Below are positions 50,585-60,442 of a stretch of 64,000 nucleotides of DNA, piece by piece. Made by a program: the position numbers and the translations under genes. The number at the start of each line of letters is the position of its first letter. Within the stretch, counting starts at the first letter, position 1. The DNA is from Streptomyces qaidamensis (GTDB lineage Bacteria; Actinomycetota; Actinomycetes; Streptomycetales; Streptomycetaceae): positions 7,254,001 through 7,318,000 of the forward strand of contig NZ_CP015098.1 of NCBI RefSeq assembly GCF_001611795.1, read 5' to 3'. The notes below the pieces were generated by a model. It was not told the DNA's origin. It ran no database searches and saw only the letters and a program-made list of their open reading frames with translations.

Positions 50585-51521
50585 GGGCAGCCCCCGATCG
50601 TGTCCTGTTCCCCTGTCCGGCCGGCTCTCCGCCGTTCTGGTGACGCAGCCGCACCTCGACGTGCCCGCCGGTGATCCGCGTCTCGAAGGAGGGCTGGGGC
50701 GCGGTGGCGGGTCCGCGTACGTTCCAGCCGTCGGAGAGCCGGAACACGCTGCCGTGCCACGGGCACCGCACACACCCGTCGGCGACGGTGCCCTCGGACA
50801 GCGGCCCCGCGAGGTGGCTGCACCGCTCGGCCAGCGCGTGGACCGCCCCGCCGGACTCGCGCACCACCAGCACCGGCACGTCGTCCACGCTGCGCCGCAC
50901 CGGCTCACCGGCCGGGAACTCGTCGACGCTCCCGACCCGGTGCCAGCCCGGGGAGACGACGTTCGGGACCTCCTCGGCGTGATTGGCGCCGGAGGCCTGC
51001 CGGTAGGCCAGGTGGCCGCCCAGCATGCCCCCGACCCCGACCGCCGTGAGCCCCAGGAAGCCGTAGGCCCGGCCCGCCCCCTCGCGCCCCTTGACGCGGC
51101 AGACGAGCGAGGCGGCGTACAGACCGACGGCCACCGTGTTCGACAGGGCGTGGACCAGCCCGACCCGCTGCTGACGGTGGTGCAGCTCCGCCCAGTCCAC
51201 CCAGCCGGCCACGGCCGCGGGGGCCGCGGTACCCAGCCCGACCCCGACCAGCAGCCCCGACTCTCGTGAGCGGCCGGGGCGCAGATCCAGGACGGCCGCC
51301 GACAGCCAGCTTCCGATCGGCACCTGCACCATCAGCGGATGCACCGGGTGCCCCAGCCACCTGCCGTGCAGCAGGTCCCGGCCACGGCCCAGGGGAAGGG
51401 CCCGCACGCCCCTGCGGAGCGTGTCGATCAGCGCGTCGGCCCTGGGCTCCCGCTCCAGACGGTCCAGCAACCACAGGACCCGGTTCTGCCGCATCACGCG
51501 GCGACGTGGGGTTGCGCTCAT
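50562..51521 (-). CDS. DUF2231-Rieske [2Fe-2S] fusion
   Basis: 319 residues. N-terminal DUF2231-type membrane domain with four TM helices (HPVHPLMVQVPIGSW) and a C-terminal Rieske domain with cluster motifs CSHLAGPL and CPWHGS. It probably passes electrons at the cytoplasmic membrane face. ATG at 51521. Divergent from a P450 gene 141 bp away, but that P450 type does not need a redox partner. Confidence 0.88.
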   Translation of the reverse strand: MSATPRRRVMRQNRVLWLLDRLEREPRADALIDTLRRGVRALPLGRGRDLLHGRWLGHPVHPLMVQVPIGSWLSAAVLDLRPGRSRESGLLVGVGLGTAAPAAVAGWVDWAELHHRQQRVGLVHALSNTVAVGLYAASLVCRVKGREGAGRAYGFLGLTAVGVGGMLGGHLAYRQASGANHAEEVPNVVSPGWHRVGSVDEFPAGEPVRRSVDDVPVLVVRESGGAVHALAERCSHLAGPLSEGTVADGCVRCPWHGSVFRLSDGWNVRGPATAPQPSFETRITGGHVEVRLRHQNGGEPAGQGNRTRSGAAHGHGDHD

Positions 51522-51662
51522 GCCCCGCCGAGTCCCCACCGCCACCAGCGGCAAACCGGACGCGGTGCGGCGGCGGCCCTGGTCAGTCGCCCCGCCGGAG
51601 CCGCACGGGCGCGCGGGCGTGTCCCCGGTTTCCCGGCAGGGCCGGCGGGCACTCGCCGCGCC

Positions 51663-52934
51663 ATGGATCCCCGTCTCCGTGCACCCCTCGCCGACAGCTC
51701 GCTCGCTCTCCTGGCCAAGGGATACGCATGGCTGCCCGACCGGAGGCGCCGCACCACCGCTCCGCTCGTACGCACCCGGCTCCTGGGACAGCCGGTGGTC
51801 GCCCTGCACGGCCCCGAGGCGGTGCGGTTCTTCTACGACGAGCGGCACGTCGAGCGCCGGACGGCACTGCCCGGACCGGTGCTGAGCACGCTCTTCGGGC
51901 ACGGGGCCGTGCACACCCTGGACGGGCCGGACCATCGCGTACGCAAGGACATGTTCGTGTCCCTGCTCACCGGGGCGGAGGCGGTCGCCGGCCTGGTGGA
52001 CCGCGTCGCCGCGGAGTGGGACGAGGCGGTGGAGTCGTGGTCCGGCCGCCGGGTCGTGCTGTTCGACGAGACGAGCCGCGTCCTCACCCGGGGGGTGTGC
52101 CAGTGGGCCGGACTCGCCGTCGAGGACGCCGGCCCCCTGGCCCGGGACCTCGTCGCCATGGTCGACGGTTTCGCCGGCCCCGGCCCGCGCCACTGGCGGG
52201 CCCGCCGGGCACGGGCCCGCTGCGAGGCCTGGCTGGGGCGCCTGGTCGAGGACGTACGGGCAGGGGCCGCCACCGCGCCGGCCGGGTCGGCACTGGAGGG
52301 GATCGTCCGGCACCGGGACGCCGACGGCCGGCTCCTCGCCCCGCACACGGCCGCCGTCGAACTGCTCAACGTCATCCGTCCGACCGTCGCGGTGTGCTGG
52401 TTCGTCACCTACGCCGGTCACGCACTGCGCCTCAGGCCCGATCTGCGGGACCGGCTGACCGGTGACGATCCCGCCTACGCCGTGGCGTTCGCCCACGAGC
52501 TGCGGCGCTTCTACCCCTTCGCGCCCTTCGTCGGCGGCCGGGCCGCCACCGATCTGGAGTGGCGGGGCGAACCCATCCGGTCCGGCACGCTGATCCTGCT
52601 GGACCTCTACGGGCAGAACCACGACCCCGACCTCTGGGACGACCCGTACACCTTCGAACCGCAGCGCTTCCTCCAGCGGCCGCCCCAGCTCGACGAACTG
52701 ATCCCCCAGGGCGGCGGCGACCGCGACACCGGTCACCGCTGCCCCGGCGAGGACGTCACGACCGCCCTGCTGCGCGCCCTCGGGCCCCGGCTGGCCCTGC
52801 TGGAGTACGACGTGCCCGAGCAGGACCTGCGGATCCCGCTGAACCGCATACCGGCCCGGGTCCGCAGCGGCTTCGTCCTGGACGCCGTCCGGGCACCGGT
52901 ACCCGCTCACGGGCCCGCGCCCGCGGCACGCTGA
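51663..52934 (+). CDS. CYP152-type P450 peroxygenase
   Basis: 423 residues. Haem ligand Cys360 in GHRCPGE; ELRRFYPFAPFVGGRA precedes it. In the I-helix the usual acid-alcohol pair is replaced by Arg239-Pro240 (NVIRPTVAV), as in P450-BSbeta, SPalpha and OleT. Such enzymes use H2O2 to alpha/beta-hydroxylate or decarboxylate fatty acids. ATG at 51663. The convergent acyl-CoA synthetase gene supports a fatty-acid substrate. Confidence 0.88.
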   Translation: MDPRLRAPLADSSLALLAKGYAWLPDRRRRTTAPLVRTRLLGQPVVALHGPEAVRFFYDERHVERRTALPGPVLSTLFGHGAVHTLDGPDHRVRKDMFVSLLTGAEAVAGLVDRVAAEWDEAVESWSGRRVVLFDETSRVLTRGVCQWAGLAVEDAGPLARDLVAMVDGFAGPGPRHWRARRARARCEAWLGRLVEDVRAGAATAPAGSALEGIVRHRDADGRLLAPHTAAVELLNVIRPTVAVCWFVTYAGHALRLRPDLRDRLTGDDPAYAVAFAHELRRFYPFAPFVGGRAATDLEWRGEPIRSGTLILLDLYGQNHDPDLWDDPYTFEPQRFLQRPPQLDELIPQGGGDRDTGHRCPGEDVTTALLRALGPRLALLEYDVPEQDLRIPLNRIPARVRSGFVLDAVRAPVPAHGPAPAAR

Positions 52935-53064
52935 GGCCGACCGGGATCCGGCCGCCGGCCGAGGCTCCTTTACCGGCTGTCGTGCCTGGTTACGATGGCC
53001 CTTCGGATTCTGCCCTCCGTGGAGCCCTGGGCCATGTGGAAGTGCCGTACCGGACCGATGGAGG

Positions 53065-54951
53065 TCACGCCTCGCGGGAACCCTCGTACATGGCCTCGAT
53101 GGCCTCGGCGTACTCGCGCTCCACGACAGGCCGCTTGACCTTGAGGCTCGGGGTGAGCTCGCCGTGCTCCACGTCGAGGTCGCGCGGCAACACCGAGAAC
53201 TTCTTGATGGTCTGCCACCGCTGCAGTTCGCCGTTGACACGCTGGACGAAGCCGTCGATCAACTCGTGCACCTGCGGTGACGAGACGACCTCCGCGTAGC
53301 CGCGGCCACCGAGGTCGTGGGATGCCGCCCACGGCATGATGGCGGTTTCGTCGAGGGCGATCAGAGCGGTGCAGTAGTTGCGGCCGTTGCCGATGACGAG
53401 GACGTTGCTGACGAACGGGCAGATGGCTTTGAAGCGCCCTTCGATCTCCGTAGGAGCCACGTACTTGCCGCCCGAGGTCTTGAACAGGTCCTTCTTGCGG
53501 TCGGTGATCCGGACGAAGCCGTCGCCGTCGACCTCTCCGATGTCGCCGGTGTGGAACCAGCCGTCGCTCTCCAGCACCTCGTCGGTCTTCTCCGGGAGGT
53601 TGTGGTAGCCGCGCATGATGCCGGGCCCTCGGAGAAGGATCTCGCCGTCGTCGGCGATGCGGACCTCGGTCCCGGGCAGGGGTTTGCCGACGGTGCCGAC
53701 GCGAAGGTCGTCGGCGGGGTTGACGGTGCAGGCGGCGCTGGTCTCGGTCAGGCCGTAGCCTTCGAGGACGGGCACGCCGGCGCCGGCGAAGAAGTAGCCG
53801 ATGTCGGGCGCGAGCGCGGCACTGCCCGAGACGCTGCCGCGCAGATTGCCTCCGAAGGCAGCGCGGATCTTGCGGTACACCAGCCGGTCGGCCAGGGCGT
53901 GCTGCACGGAGAGCCACAAGGGGACCTGGCGTCTCGCGGTCGCCGCCACGGTGTTCTGCTGCGCCCTGGCGTAGTCGCGGGCGACCTGCGCCGCCCAGAG
54001 GAAGATCTTGTACTTGGCGCCGCCCTCGGCCCTCGCCCTGCTCGCGATGCCGTTGTAGACCTTTTCGAAGATCCGCGGTGCGGAGGCCATCACGGTGGGC
54101 CGGACGGCGGGCAGGTTGGTGATGATGCGGTCGACACGCCCGTCCACGGCCATCACATGTCCGGTCCTGATCTGACCGGAGATCAGAGCCTTGCCGAAGA
54201 CGTGGGACAGCGGCAGCCAGAGGAACTGCACGTCGTCGGGGCGCAGCAGCCCGCTGACCTCCTGTGCTACGCCCTGGTACGACCAGCAGTCGTGGACGAG
54301 GCGAACGCCCTTGGGGCGGCCGGTCGTGCCGGAGGTGTAGATGAGGGTCGCGAGTTGTTCCCGCTCGATGGCGCCGACGGCTGCCTCGATTGCGTCAGGG
54401 TGCTCTTCCAGGTGCGCGGTGCCGAGCTTCTCGAGCTCGGCGAGTGACAGCACCTCCAGGCCGTCCACGGGTATGGCGTCCGCCTGTGGGTCGAAGAGGA
54501 TCGCGTGGTCGAGCCCGGGCAGGCGGTCGGCATGGGCGATCACCTTGGCCAGCTGGGCGGCGTTCTCGACGAAGATCGCCCGGCTGCCGGAGTCGGCGAG
54601 GATGTACGCCGTCTCGTCGGCATTGGTGCTGGGGTAGACGGCGGTGGCGGCAGCGCCCGCGCACATGACGCCCATGTCGGCCAGGATCCATTCCACGCGA
54701 GTGGAGGAGGAGATCGCCACACGCTCTTCGGGCCGCACCCCGAGTGCGAGAAGGCCGGCCGCGATCACCTTGACCCGCTCGCCGGTCTGCGCCCAGGTCA
54801 GCGAGTGCCACTGCTCGGTGCCGGAAGAGCCGTCGTCGGACGGTGCGGGGTAGCGGTAAGCCTCCAGGTCAGGTGTGGCCCGGACTCTTGAGAGGAAGAG
54901 GTGCGCCACGGAAACCGGGCGGCTTTCAAGAAGGGACTGCGCGGTACTCAC
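53065..54951 (-). CDS. Long-chain fatty-acyl-CoA synthetase
   Basis: 628-residue adenylate-forming enzyme. P-loop YTSGTTGRPKGV (about 203-214), GYGLTETSA, and C-terminal TDRKKDLFKTSGGKYVAP with catalytic Lys. FadD15-like. Activates long-chain fatty acids to acyl-CoA at the membrane. ATG 54951. Convergent with the P450 gene. Confidence 0.95.
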   Translation of the reverse strand: MSTAQSLLESRPVSVAHLFLSRVRATPDLEAYRYPAPSDDGSSGTEQWHSLTWAQTGERVKVIAAGLLALGVRPEERVAISSSTRVEWILADMGVMCAGAAATAVYPSTNADETAYILADSGSRAIFVENAAQLAKVIAHADRLPGLDHAILFDPQADAIPVDGLEVLSLAELEKLGTAHLEEHPDAIEAAVGAIEREQLATLIYTSGTTGRPKGVRLVHDCWSYQGVAQEVSGLLRPDDVQFLWLPLSHVFGKALISGQIRTGHVMAVDGRVDRIITNLPAVRPTVMASAPRIFEKVYNGIASRARAEGGAKYKIFLWAAQVARDYARAQQNTVAATARRQVPLWLSVQHALADRLVYRKIRAAFGGNLRGSVSGSAALAPDIGYFFAGAGVPVLEGYGLTETSAACTVNPADDLRVGTVGKPLPGTEVRIADDGEILLRGPGIMRGYHNLPEKTDEVLESDGWFHTGDIGEVDGDGFVRITDRKKDLFKTSGGKYVAPTEIEGRFKAICPFVSNVLVIGNGRNYCTALIALDETAIMPWAASHDLGGRGYAEVVSSPQVHELIDGFVQRVNGELQRWQTIKKFSVLPRDLDVEHGELTPSLKVKRPVVEREYAEAIEAMYEGSREA

Positions 54952-55063
54952 ATCGACCTCCGGGCCCGGATGCGCCCATCCAAAGGCTTGTTAACTGGCT
55001 GGTAACTCGTAAGCAGAGCTGAGACTAAAGGCAAATCCTCCGGCACGTAAGGGGGGAGGTTCT

Positions 55064-55119
55064 GGGGTGAACCCCCGCCAACGCGGGTGTGCTGTGCGCC
55101 GTTGGCGGGGGTTCACCCC
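55064..55119. terminator. 20-bp perfect inverted repeat
   Basis: GGGGTGAACCCCCGCCAACG and its exact complement separated by 16 nt, 117 bp downstream of the DUF475 gene and 113 bp upstream of the acyl-CoA synthetase start. The stem is unusually long; a terminator for DUF475 is the simplest role. The rest of 54952-55235 shows no gene. Confidence 0.7.
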
Positions 55120-55235
55120 ATGCAGTGGGCGGAGCGTGTAGCGACGGCTTGGTCGAGCGGGCGGAAGGGCAGAGTGGGAGGCGCTCCCCGGGCGACCCGC
55201 TGTGGTGGAACGGCACACGAGGGTTCGTCGGCTGG

Positions 55236-56381
55236 TCAGGCCCCGGCCGAGACCTGAGTCTTCTCGCCCGAGGCCGCGGCTGTTCCTTCTGCCGCCTGGA
55301 GTGTCTTGTTGCGTCGCACGGAGGACAGGAAGGAGGCCGCGATCAGGAACACGCCGACCAGGCCGGTGATGATCTCGCTGATCTCGTGCTGGATCGTCAC
55401 CAGCAGGATCACGGCGAGCGCGCCGATCGCGTAGTGGGCGCCGTGCTGCAGGTAGACGTAGTCGTCCAGGGTGCCCTCGCGGACCAGAAAGACCGTCAGC
55501 GAACGCACGTACATCGCGCCGATGCCCAGGCCGAGCGCCATCCAGAAGATGTGGTTGGTGATGGCGAAGGCGCCTATCACCCCGTCGAAGGAGAAGGACG
55601 CGTCCAGCACTTCCAGGTACAGGAAGAGGAAGAACGCGGCCTTGCCGGCCAGGGCGACGGCCGAGACCGGTTTGCCCTCTGCCCTGGCCTTTTCCTCCTC
55701 CTCGTGTTCGTGCTCCTCCTCCTCTTCGAGTTTGTCCTCGAAGTAGCCGGAGAGACCGCCGACCACGAGATACGTGACCAGGCCGGCGACGCCGGAGAGC
55801 AGCACGGTGGCGGACTTGTCGGCGTGGCCCGTGCTGACGTGGGCGTTGGTGGCGAAGGTCATCGCGGTGGCCAGCAGCACGATCAGCGCGACGCACACCG
55901 ACAGCATGTCGACCTTGCCGAGTTTGGCGAGCGGGCGTTCCAGCCGGGCCAGCCACTTGATGTCCCGGTCCTCGAGGATGAAGTCCAGGAAGATCATCAG
56001 CAGGAACATGCCGCCGAAGGCGGCGATCGCCGGGTGGGCGTCGGTGACCAGGTCCTCGTAGCGGTTCGGGTCGTCGAGGGCGAGCTGCACCGCCTCGATG
56101 GGGCCGGCCTTCGCGCTGATGGCGACGATCACGACCGGGAACACCAGCCTCATGCCGAACACCGCGATCAGAATGCCGAGGGTGAGGAAGACGCGCTGCC
56201 AGAAGGCGTTCATCTTCTTCAGGATCCCGGCGTTGACGACCGCGTTGTCGAAGGACAGCGAGATCTCGAGGATCGACAGGATCAGTACGATCCCGAACGC
56301 CTCCCAGCCCCACTGCCATGCGGCGAAGGCAAGGCCGGCCGCCGTGACGGCGAACGACCAGCCGAATGTCCTCAAGATCAT
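55236..56381 (-). CDS. DUF475/TerC-like membrane protein
   Basis: 381 residues with about nine TM helices. The two metal-site motifs SLSFDNAVV and SFSFDGVIG are typical of DUF475/TerC. A Glu/His-rich cytoplasmic loop (LEEEEEHEHEEEEKA) could bind divalent metal. Linked to tellurite resistance and metal export in relatives. ATG 56381. Confidence 0.92.
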   Translation of the reverse strand: MILRTFGWSFAVTAAGLAFAAWQWGWEAFGIVLILSILEISLSFDNAVVNAGILKKMNAFWQRVFLTLGILIAVFGMRLVFPVVIVAISAKAGPIEAVQLALDDPNRYEDLVTDAHPAIAAFGGMFLLMIFLDFILEDRDIKWLARLERPLAKLGKVDMLSVCVALIVLLATAMTFATNAHVSTGHADKSATVLLSGVAGLVTYLVVGGLSGYFEDKLEEEEEHEHEEEEKARAEGKPVSAVALAGKAAFFLFLYLEVLDASFSFDGVIGAFAITNHIFWMALGLGIGAMYVRSLTVFLVREGTLDDYVYLQHGAHYAIGALAVILLVTIQHEISEIITGLVGVFLIAASFLSSVRRNKTLQAAEGTAAASGEKTQVSAGA

Positions 56382-56439
56382 GTCTTTCCCATGCAGTCGG
56401 AGTGAATACGGAGGCTGGGGGTCTCCGGCGCCGCTCGTG

Positions 56440-56874
56440 TCACGACGCCGGCCGGTCGAGATGGCTTGTGGGCGCGTGGGGTGCTACCTCGAACCAAACG
56501 GTCTTTCCCGTGGCCGTGGGCGTACTGCCCCAATCGGCCGCCAGGGCCGCGACCAGCAACAGGCCGCGACCGCTCTCGGCGTACGGCCCGCCACCATGCG
56601 AGGTCCGGAAAGGGCGAGCCGTGTCGGCCACCTCCACCCGCAGCCGGGCCCTCGTCCAGCTCACGACGACGTTGTACGGGCCGGTGGCGTGCTGCAGCGC
56701 GTTGGCGATCACCTCGCCGGAGAGCAGCGCCAGGTCATCCAGCGTCTCGTCCGGAAGCGCCAGACCCCAGTCGCCGACCGTCGACAGGACGAGCCGACGC
56801 GCCGTGGGAACGGTCTCGTCCCCCGTGCTGAGGGTGAAGTCGCGGCACAGGGGCTCTCTGTGGGTGTGCACCAT
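56440..56874 (-). CDS. RsbW-type histidine-kinase-like ATPase
   Basis: 144 residues. N box EVIANALQHA, G1 DTARPFR and G2 ESGRGLLLVAAL define a GHKL ATP-binding domain. One of the many Streptomyces anti-sigma-like kinases; target not visible nearby. ATG 56874 with AAGGGG. Confidence 0.85.
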   Translation of the reverse strand: MVHTHREPLCRDFTLSTGDETVPTARRLVLSTVGDWGLALPDETLDDLALLSGEVIANALQHATGPYNVVVSWTRARLRVEVADTARPFRTSHGGGPYAESGRGLLLVAALAADWGSTPTATGKTVWFEVAPHAPTSHLDRPAS

Positions 56875-57111
56875 GATCACCCCTTGACAGGTGCGCTCCC
56901 GGCGCGGACCGGGCGGCGACACCGCGGACACGGTCGGCGGGCGTGAGGCAGCAGGCATATGAAGGAGGGGCCGGCAGCGGTTCCCGTGATCGGTCGTACG
57001 GCTTGTCGTTCGCGCGCGTTGGTGCGCCCGCGCCGGGCAGAGGTTGATCTGTCTGTGATGCGTGGCCGGTCCATTTCGGGACGGACCGGCCACCTGCCCC
57101 TTGCCTGTGGT

Positions 57112-58113
57112 TCAGGACTTCTGGGCGAGGGCCTTCAGCGCCTTCTCCGCGCCGGGGTTCAGCTGGACGGGGGTGACGATCTCGGCCATGTCGAGATCGA
57201 TGTCGGCCGCGGCCGCGTTCACCTTCTCCAGTTCGCTCTTCTTCTCGTAGACGAGGTTGACGATCTCGGCGGCGAGATCCGGGTCGAAGCCCTTCTTCAC
57301 CAGCAGCACGTTCGGTACCACGATCGTGGGCACGTCCTTGGACTGGTTGTATACGGACTTGGGGATGGAGGCCGTCATGTAGACGTCGCCGTACTCCTGG
57401 TTCAGAGCGGACAGGTGCGGTGTCACGTCCAGGAAGCGGACCTCTTTCTTGAGGCTGGTGGTGAGGTCCGTGATCCCGCCGCTGGGCAGTCCGCCGGACC
57501 AGAACAGCGCGTCGATCGTGCCGTCCTTCATGGCGTCCACGGTTTCCGGGAGGCCGAGACGGTCGGCGGAGATGTCCTTGGCGGGGTCCAGCCCGGCGGC
57601 CTTCAGCAGCCGGTTGGCGATCACTTCCGTCCCGGAGCCGGGGGCCCCGGTGGACACTCTCTTGCCCTTCATGTCTGCGATGGAGTCGATCCCCGCGTCG
57701 GAGCGGACCAGTACCTGGGTGTAGTTCGGGTACAGCCGGGTCAGTGCCTCGATGTCCTGGGGGGAGGAGAAGGACTCCTTGCCCTCGACGGCGTCGCCGG
57801 CGGTGTCGAGCAGGGAGAAGGCGAGGTCGTAGGTGCCGGCTCCGAGGCCCTGGATGTTCTGCACGGAGGCGCCAGTGGTGGTGGCGGTGGCCCGGTAGCC
57901 GTCGAGGTTGTCGGAGATCAGCTCCGCGAGTCCGCCGCCGACCTGGTAGTAGACGCCGGTGGTGGGGCCGGTCGCGATGGTGAGCCGGCCTCCCTTCCCG
58001 CCGCTGTCGGCGGCCGTGTTCTCGGTCTGCTTCCCGCCACCGCAGGCGGTGGCGAGCAGACCTACGGCGAGAGCGGCGGTGGCGAGGCGCAGGGTGCGCA
58101 TCCGGTGCTTCAT
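57112..58113 (-). CDS. TAXI-family TRAP solute-binding lipoprotein
   Basis: 333 residues. Lipobox LATAC, then TAXI domain (ATGPTTGVYYQVGGGLAELI, GAPGSGTEVIANRLL, DALFWSGGLPSGGITDL). Captures a carboxylate-type solute, often glutamate-like or unknown, for the fused permease. ATG 58113 overlaps the permease stop (ATGA). Confidence 0.92.
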   Translation of the reverse strand: MKHRMRTLRLATAALAVGLLATACGGGKQTENTAADSGGKGGRLTIATGPTTGVYYQVGGGLAELISDNLDGYRATATTTGASVQNIQGLGAGTYDLAFSLLDTAGDAVEGKESFSSPQDIEALTRLYPNYTQVLVRSDAGIDSIADMKGKRVSTGAPGSGTEVIANRLLKAAGLDPAKDISADRLGLPETVDAMKDGTIDALFWSGGLPSGGITDLTTSLKKEVRFLDVTPHLSALNQEYGDVYMTASIPKSVYNQSKDVPTIVVPNVLLVKKGFDPDLAAEIVNLVYEKKSELEKVNAAAADIDLDMAEIVTPVQLNPGAEKALKALAQKS

Positions 58114-60224
58114 GAGGAGAGCTGTCCTTCCGTGATGGTGTCCGCCTGGGGGTTCTCACCGGTGGTGGAACCCGAGAGGGTGGACTGCCGACGGCGTACG
58201 AGATGCACGCCGAGGGCGAGTACGAGGGCCGCGCAACCCGCGGTGATCGCCACGGGTTCGAGGTACAGCAGGCACAGGGCGGCGGCGGCGCACAGCGCAC
58301 GCTCCACCGGGCCCGCCGGGCCGAGCAGCCGGCCTCCGGTGGCCGCGGCCAGTGCGGCCACGGCGAGGGCGGAGACCGCGGTGGTCCACAGGACGCCCCA
58401 CAGGCCGCCGGTGCCGAGCAGATGGGCGCCGTTGTCGGTGAGGACGAAGGCGAACGGCACGAGGAACGCGGGCAGCGAGTACTTCCAGGTCGCCACCATC
58501 GTGCGCATCGGGTTGCCGCCGGTGATCGCGGCGGAGGCGGCCGCCGCCATGGCCGTCGGCGGGCTCACTTCGGAGAGCACGGCGTAGTAGAAGATGAACA
58601 TGTACGCCTCGTGGGTGGCGACTCCCAGTTCGAGCAGGGCCGGCGCGATGATCACCGCGGCGATGATGAACGAGGCGGTGACCGGGACCGCGAGCCCGAG
58701 GATCGACACCGCGACGGCGGCGAAGAGCACGGTCAGGACCAGTGTCACGGTCGGGTTCTCGCCGAAGGCCCCGGCCGCGTCGACGATGACCGAGGCCAGG
58801 TTCAGGCCGAGACCGGTCTGGGTGACGACGGCGACGATCATGCCCGCCGCGGCGCAGGTGGCGACGACCGGGAGGACCGACTTGCTGCCCTCGGCGAGGG
58901 CTTGGTACAGCCGTCGCGGCGTCATCCTGTGCTTGGGGTCGAGGAACGACAGCAGGAACTGCAGGGCCGTCGCGTAGACCACCGCCCTGAAGGGGGGCAG
59001 CCCCATCGCCATGAAGCCGACGATCATGAAGAGGGAGAGGAAGTGGTAGCCGAACCGGCCCAGCAGGCGCAGTGCCGAGGTGGGCTCGTCGTCCACCACG
59101 GGCTGGGTGTGGTGCTTGCGGGCGTCGATCTCGACGGCGAGGAGGATGCCCAGGTAGTACAGGAGCGTGGGCACCAGCGCGTACAGCAGGACGGTGAGGT
59201 AACTCTCCCTCAGGTACTCGGCGATGATGAACGCGGCGGCGCCCAGTGTCGGCGGGGAGAGGATCGCGCCGATCCCGGCGGCCGCGAGCACTCCGCCGCC
59301 CTGCTCCTTGCCGTAACCGGCCCGGCGCAGGACGGGCCAGGCGACCGAGCCCAGGCTGACCGCGGTCGCGGTGCCGGAACCGGAGACGGTGCCGAGGAGG
59401 AAGCCCGCGGCGGTCACCGTGCGTCCGGGCGCGCTGCGGGAGCCGCGGAAGGCCGCGAACGACAGGTCGATGAAGAACTTGCCCGCGCCGGAGATGTCGA
59501 GGACGGCGCCGAAGATGGTGAACAGGACGATGTAGGTGCCGGCGACGTTCAGCGGCACGCCGTAGACGCCGTCGGTGCCCATGAAGAAGTGGGCCGCGAT
59601 CGCGTCGATGTCGAAGCCGCCGTGCGCCAGCGACCAGTCGTACGGCAGCAGTCCGCCGTAGTACGCGTACACCAGGAAGCTCGCGCAGAAGGCCGGCAGG
59701 ACCCAGCCGGTGGTGCGTCGGCACGCCTCCAGGACCAGCACGATCATGGCGAGGCCGGCCGCCGTGTCCAGCGAGGTCGGCAGCTGGCGCCGCTCGATGA
59801 AGGCGTCGAACTCCAGCAGCGGGTACAGGCACACGGCGAGTGCCGCCGCGGCGAGCAGCCAGTCGAGCCACCCCGGTTTGTCGTGGCGGACGGCCGCCTT
59901 GTCCGGCACCCCGTCGGCGGGCGCGGTGCGGTCACCGCGTCGCCAGGGCAGCAGCAGCGCCGGTACCCGCACTGTCCCGCGGTGGGTCAGGAAGATCAAC
60001 GGCAGCGTCCCCGCGAGGAAGAGGGTCAGGTAGTACTGGGTGCCCTTGGCAACCGGAAAGAAGATCGCGTACAGCACGAAGACCGACAGCGAGGCGCACA
60101 CCACTGACACGGCCGCGGAGACCCGAGGGGAGAGTTTCCGGGCCGGCCGCTCCTGCTCGAACTCGGCCACGAGCTCCTCCGCTGATCGCGGCCTCGACTC
60201 GGGCGGCACCGTTGCCATGCTCAT
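58110..60224 (-). CDS. Fused DctMQ TRAP permease
   Basis: 704 residues with about 18 TM helices: a small DctQ-like part, then the large DctM part (GSGTATAVSLGSVAWPVLRRAGY, GAILSPPTLGAAAFIIAEYL, SEVSPPTAMAAAASAA). TAXI-associated TRAP importers use cation gradients. First gene of the importer operon; divergent from a two-component system. Confidence 0.93.
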   Translation of the reverse strand: MSMATVPPESRPRSAEELVAEFEQERPARKLSPRVSAAVSVVCASLSVFVLYAIFFPVAKGTQYYLTLFLAGTLPLIFLTHRGTVRVPALLLPWRRGDRTAPADGVPDKAAVRHDKPGWLDWLLAAAALAVCLYPLLEFDAFIERRQLPTSLDTAAGLAMIVLVLEACRRTTGWVLPAFCASFLVYAYYGGLLPYDWSLAHGGFDIDAIAAHFFMGTDGVYGVPLNVAGTYIVLFTIFGAVLDISGAGKFFIDLSFAAFRGSRSAPGRTVTAAGFLLGTVSGSGTATAVSLGSVAWPVLRRAGYGKEQGGGVLAAAGIGAILSPPTLGAAAFIIAEYLRESYLTVLLYALVPTLLYYLGILLAVEIDARKHHTQPVVDDEPTSALRLLGRFGYHFLSLFMIVGFMAMGLPPFRAVVYATALQFLLSFLDPKHRMTPRRLYQALAEGSKSVLPVVATCAAAGMIVAVVTQTGLGLNLASVIVDAAGAFGENPTVTLVLTVLFAAVAVSILGLAVPVTASFIIAAVIIAPALLELGVATHEAYMFIFYYAVLSEVSPPTAMAAAASAAITGGNPMRTMVATWKYSLPAFLVPFAFVLTDNGAHLLGTGGLWGVLWTTAVSALAVAALAAATGGRLLGPAGPVERALCAAAALCLLYLEPVAITAGCAALVLALGVHLVRRRQSTLSGSTTGENPQADTITEGQLSS

Positions 60225-60310
60225 CGCGGCTTCTCCTGGGACTAGGCGGTTCGTGGTGTCCCAGACCGTGGCAGCTGTTCACATGCGTGCAACAGAGCAC
60301 GACCGAGGAC

Positions 60311-60330
60311 TTAACGTAGGTTTAGGGTTC
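60311..60330. promoter_or_regulatory. AT-rich 10-bp direct repeat, possible response-regulator site
   Basis: ttaacgtagg followed by tttagggttc in the 218-bp divergent region between the TRAP operon and the response regulator. OmpR-type regulators bind such 10-11-bp repeats. The match is loose. Confidence 0.3.
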
Positions 60331-60442
60331 AGTGACGGCGGTCACTTCTACGCTCATCGCACCGGCTGTGACCTGCGCGCTCCCTCGGCACCTGTGCCGC
60401 CGGGCCTCAGGGCCCGCCGGATTCCATCCACCGGGAGGCCGT

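Noticed and set aside
55064..55119. Possible CRISPR repeat or attachment site
   Set aside because: Single copy in the window, no flanking cas or integrase gene; the hairpin explains it.
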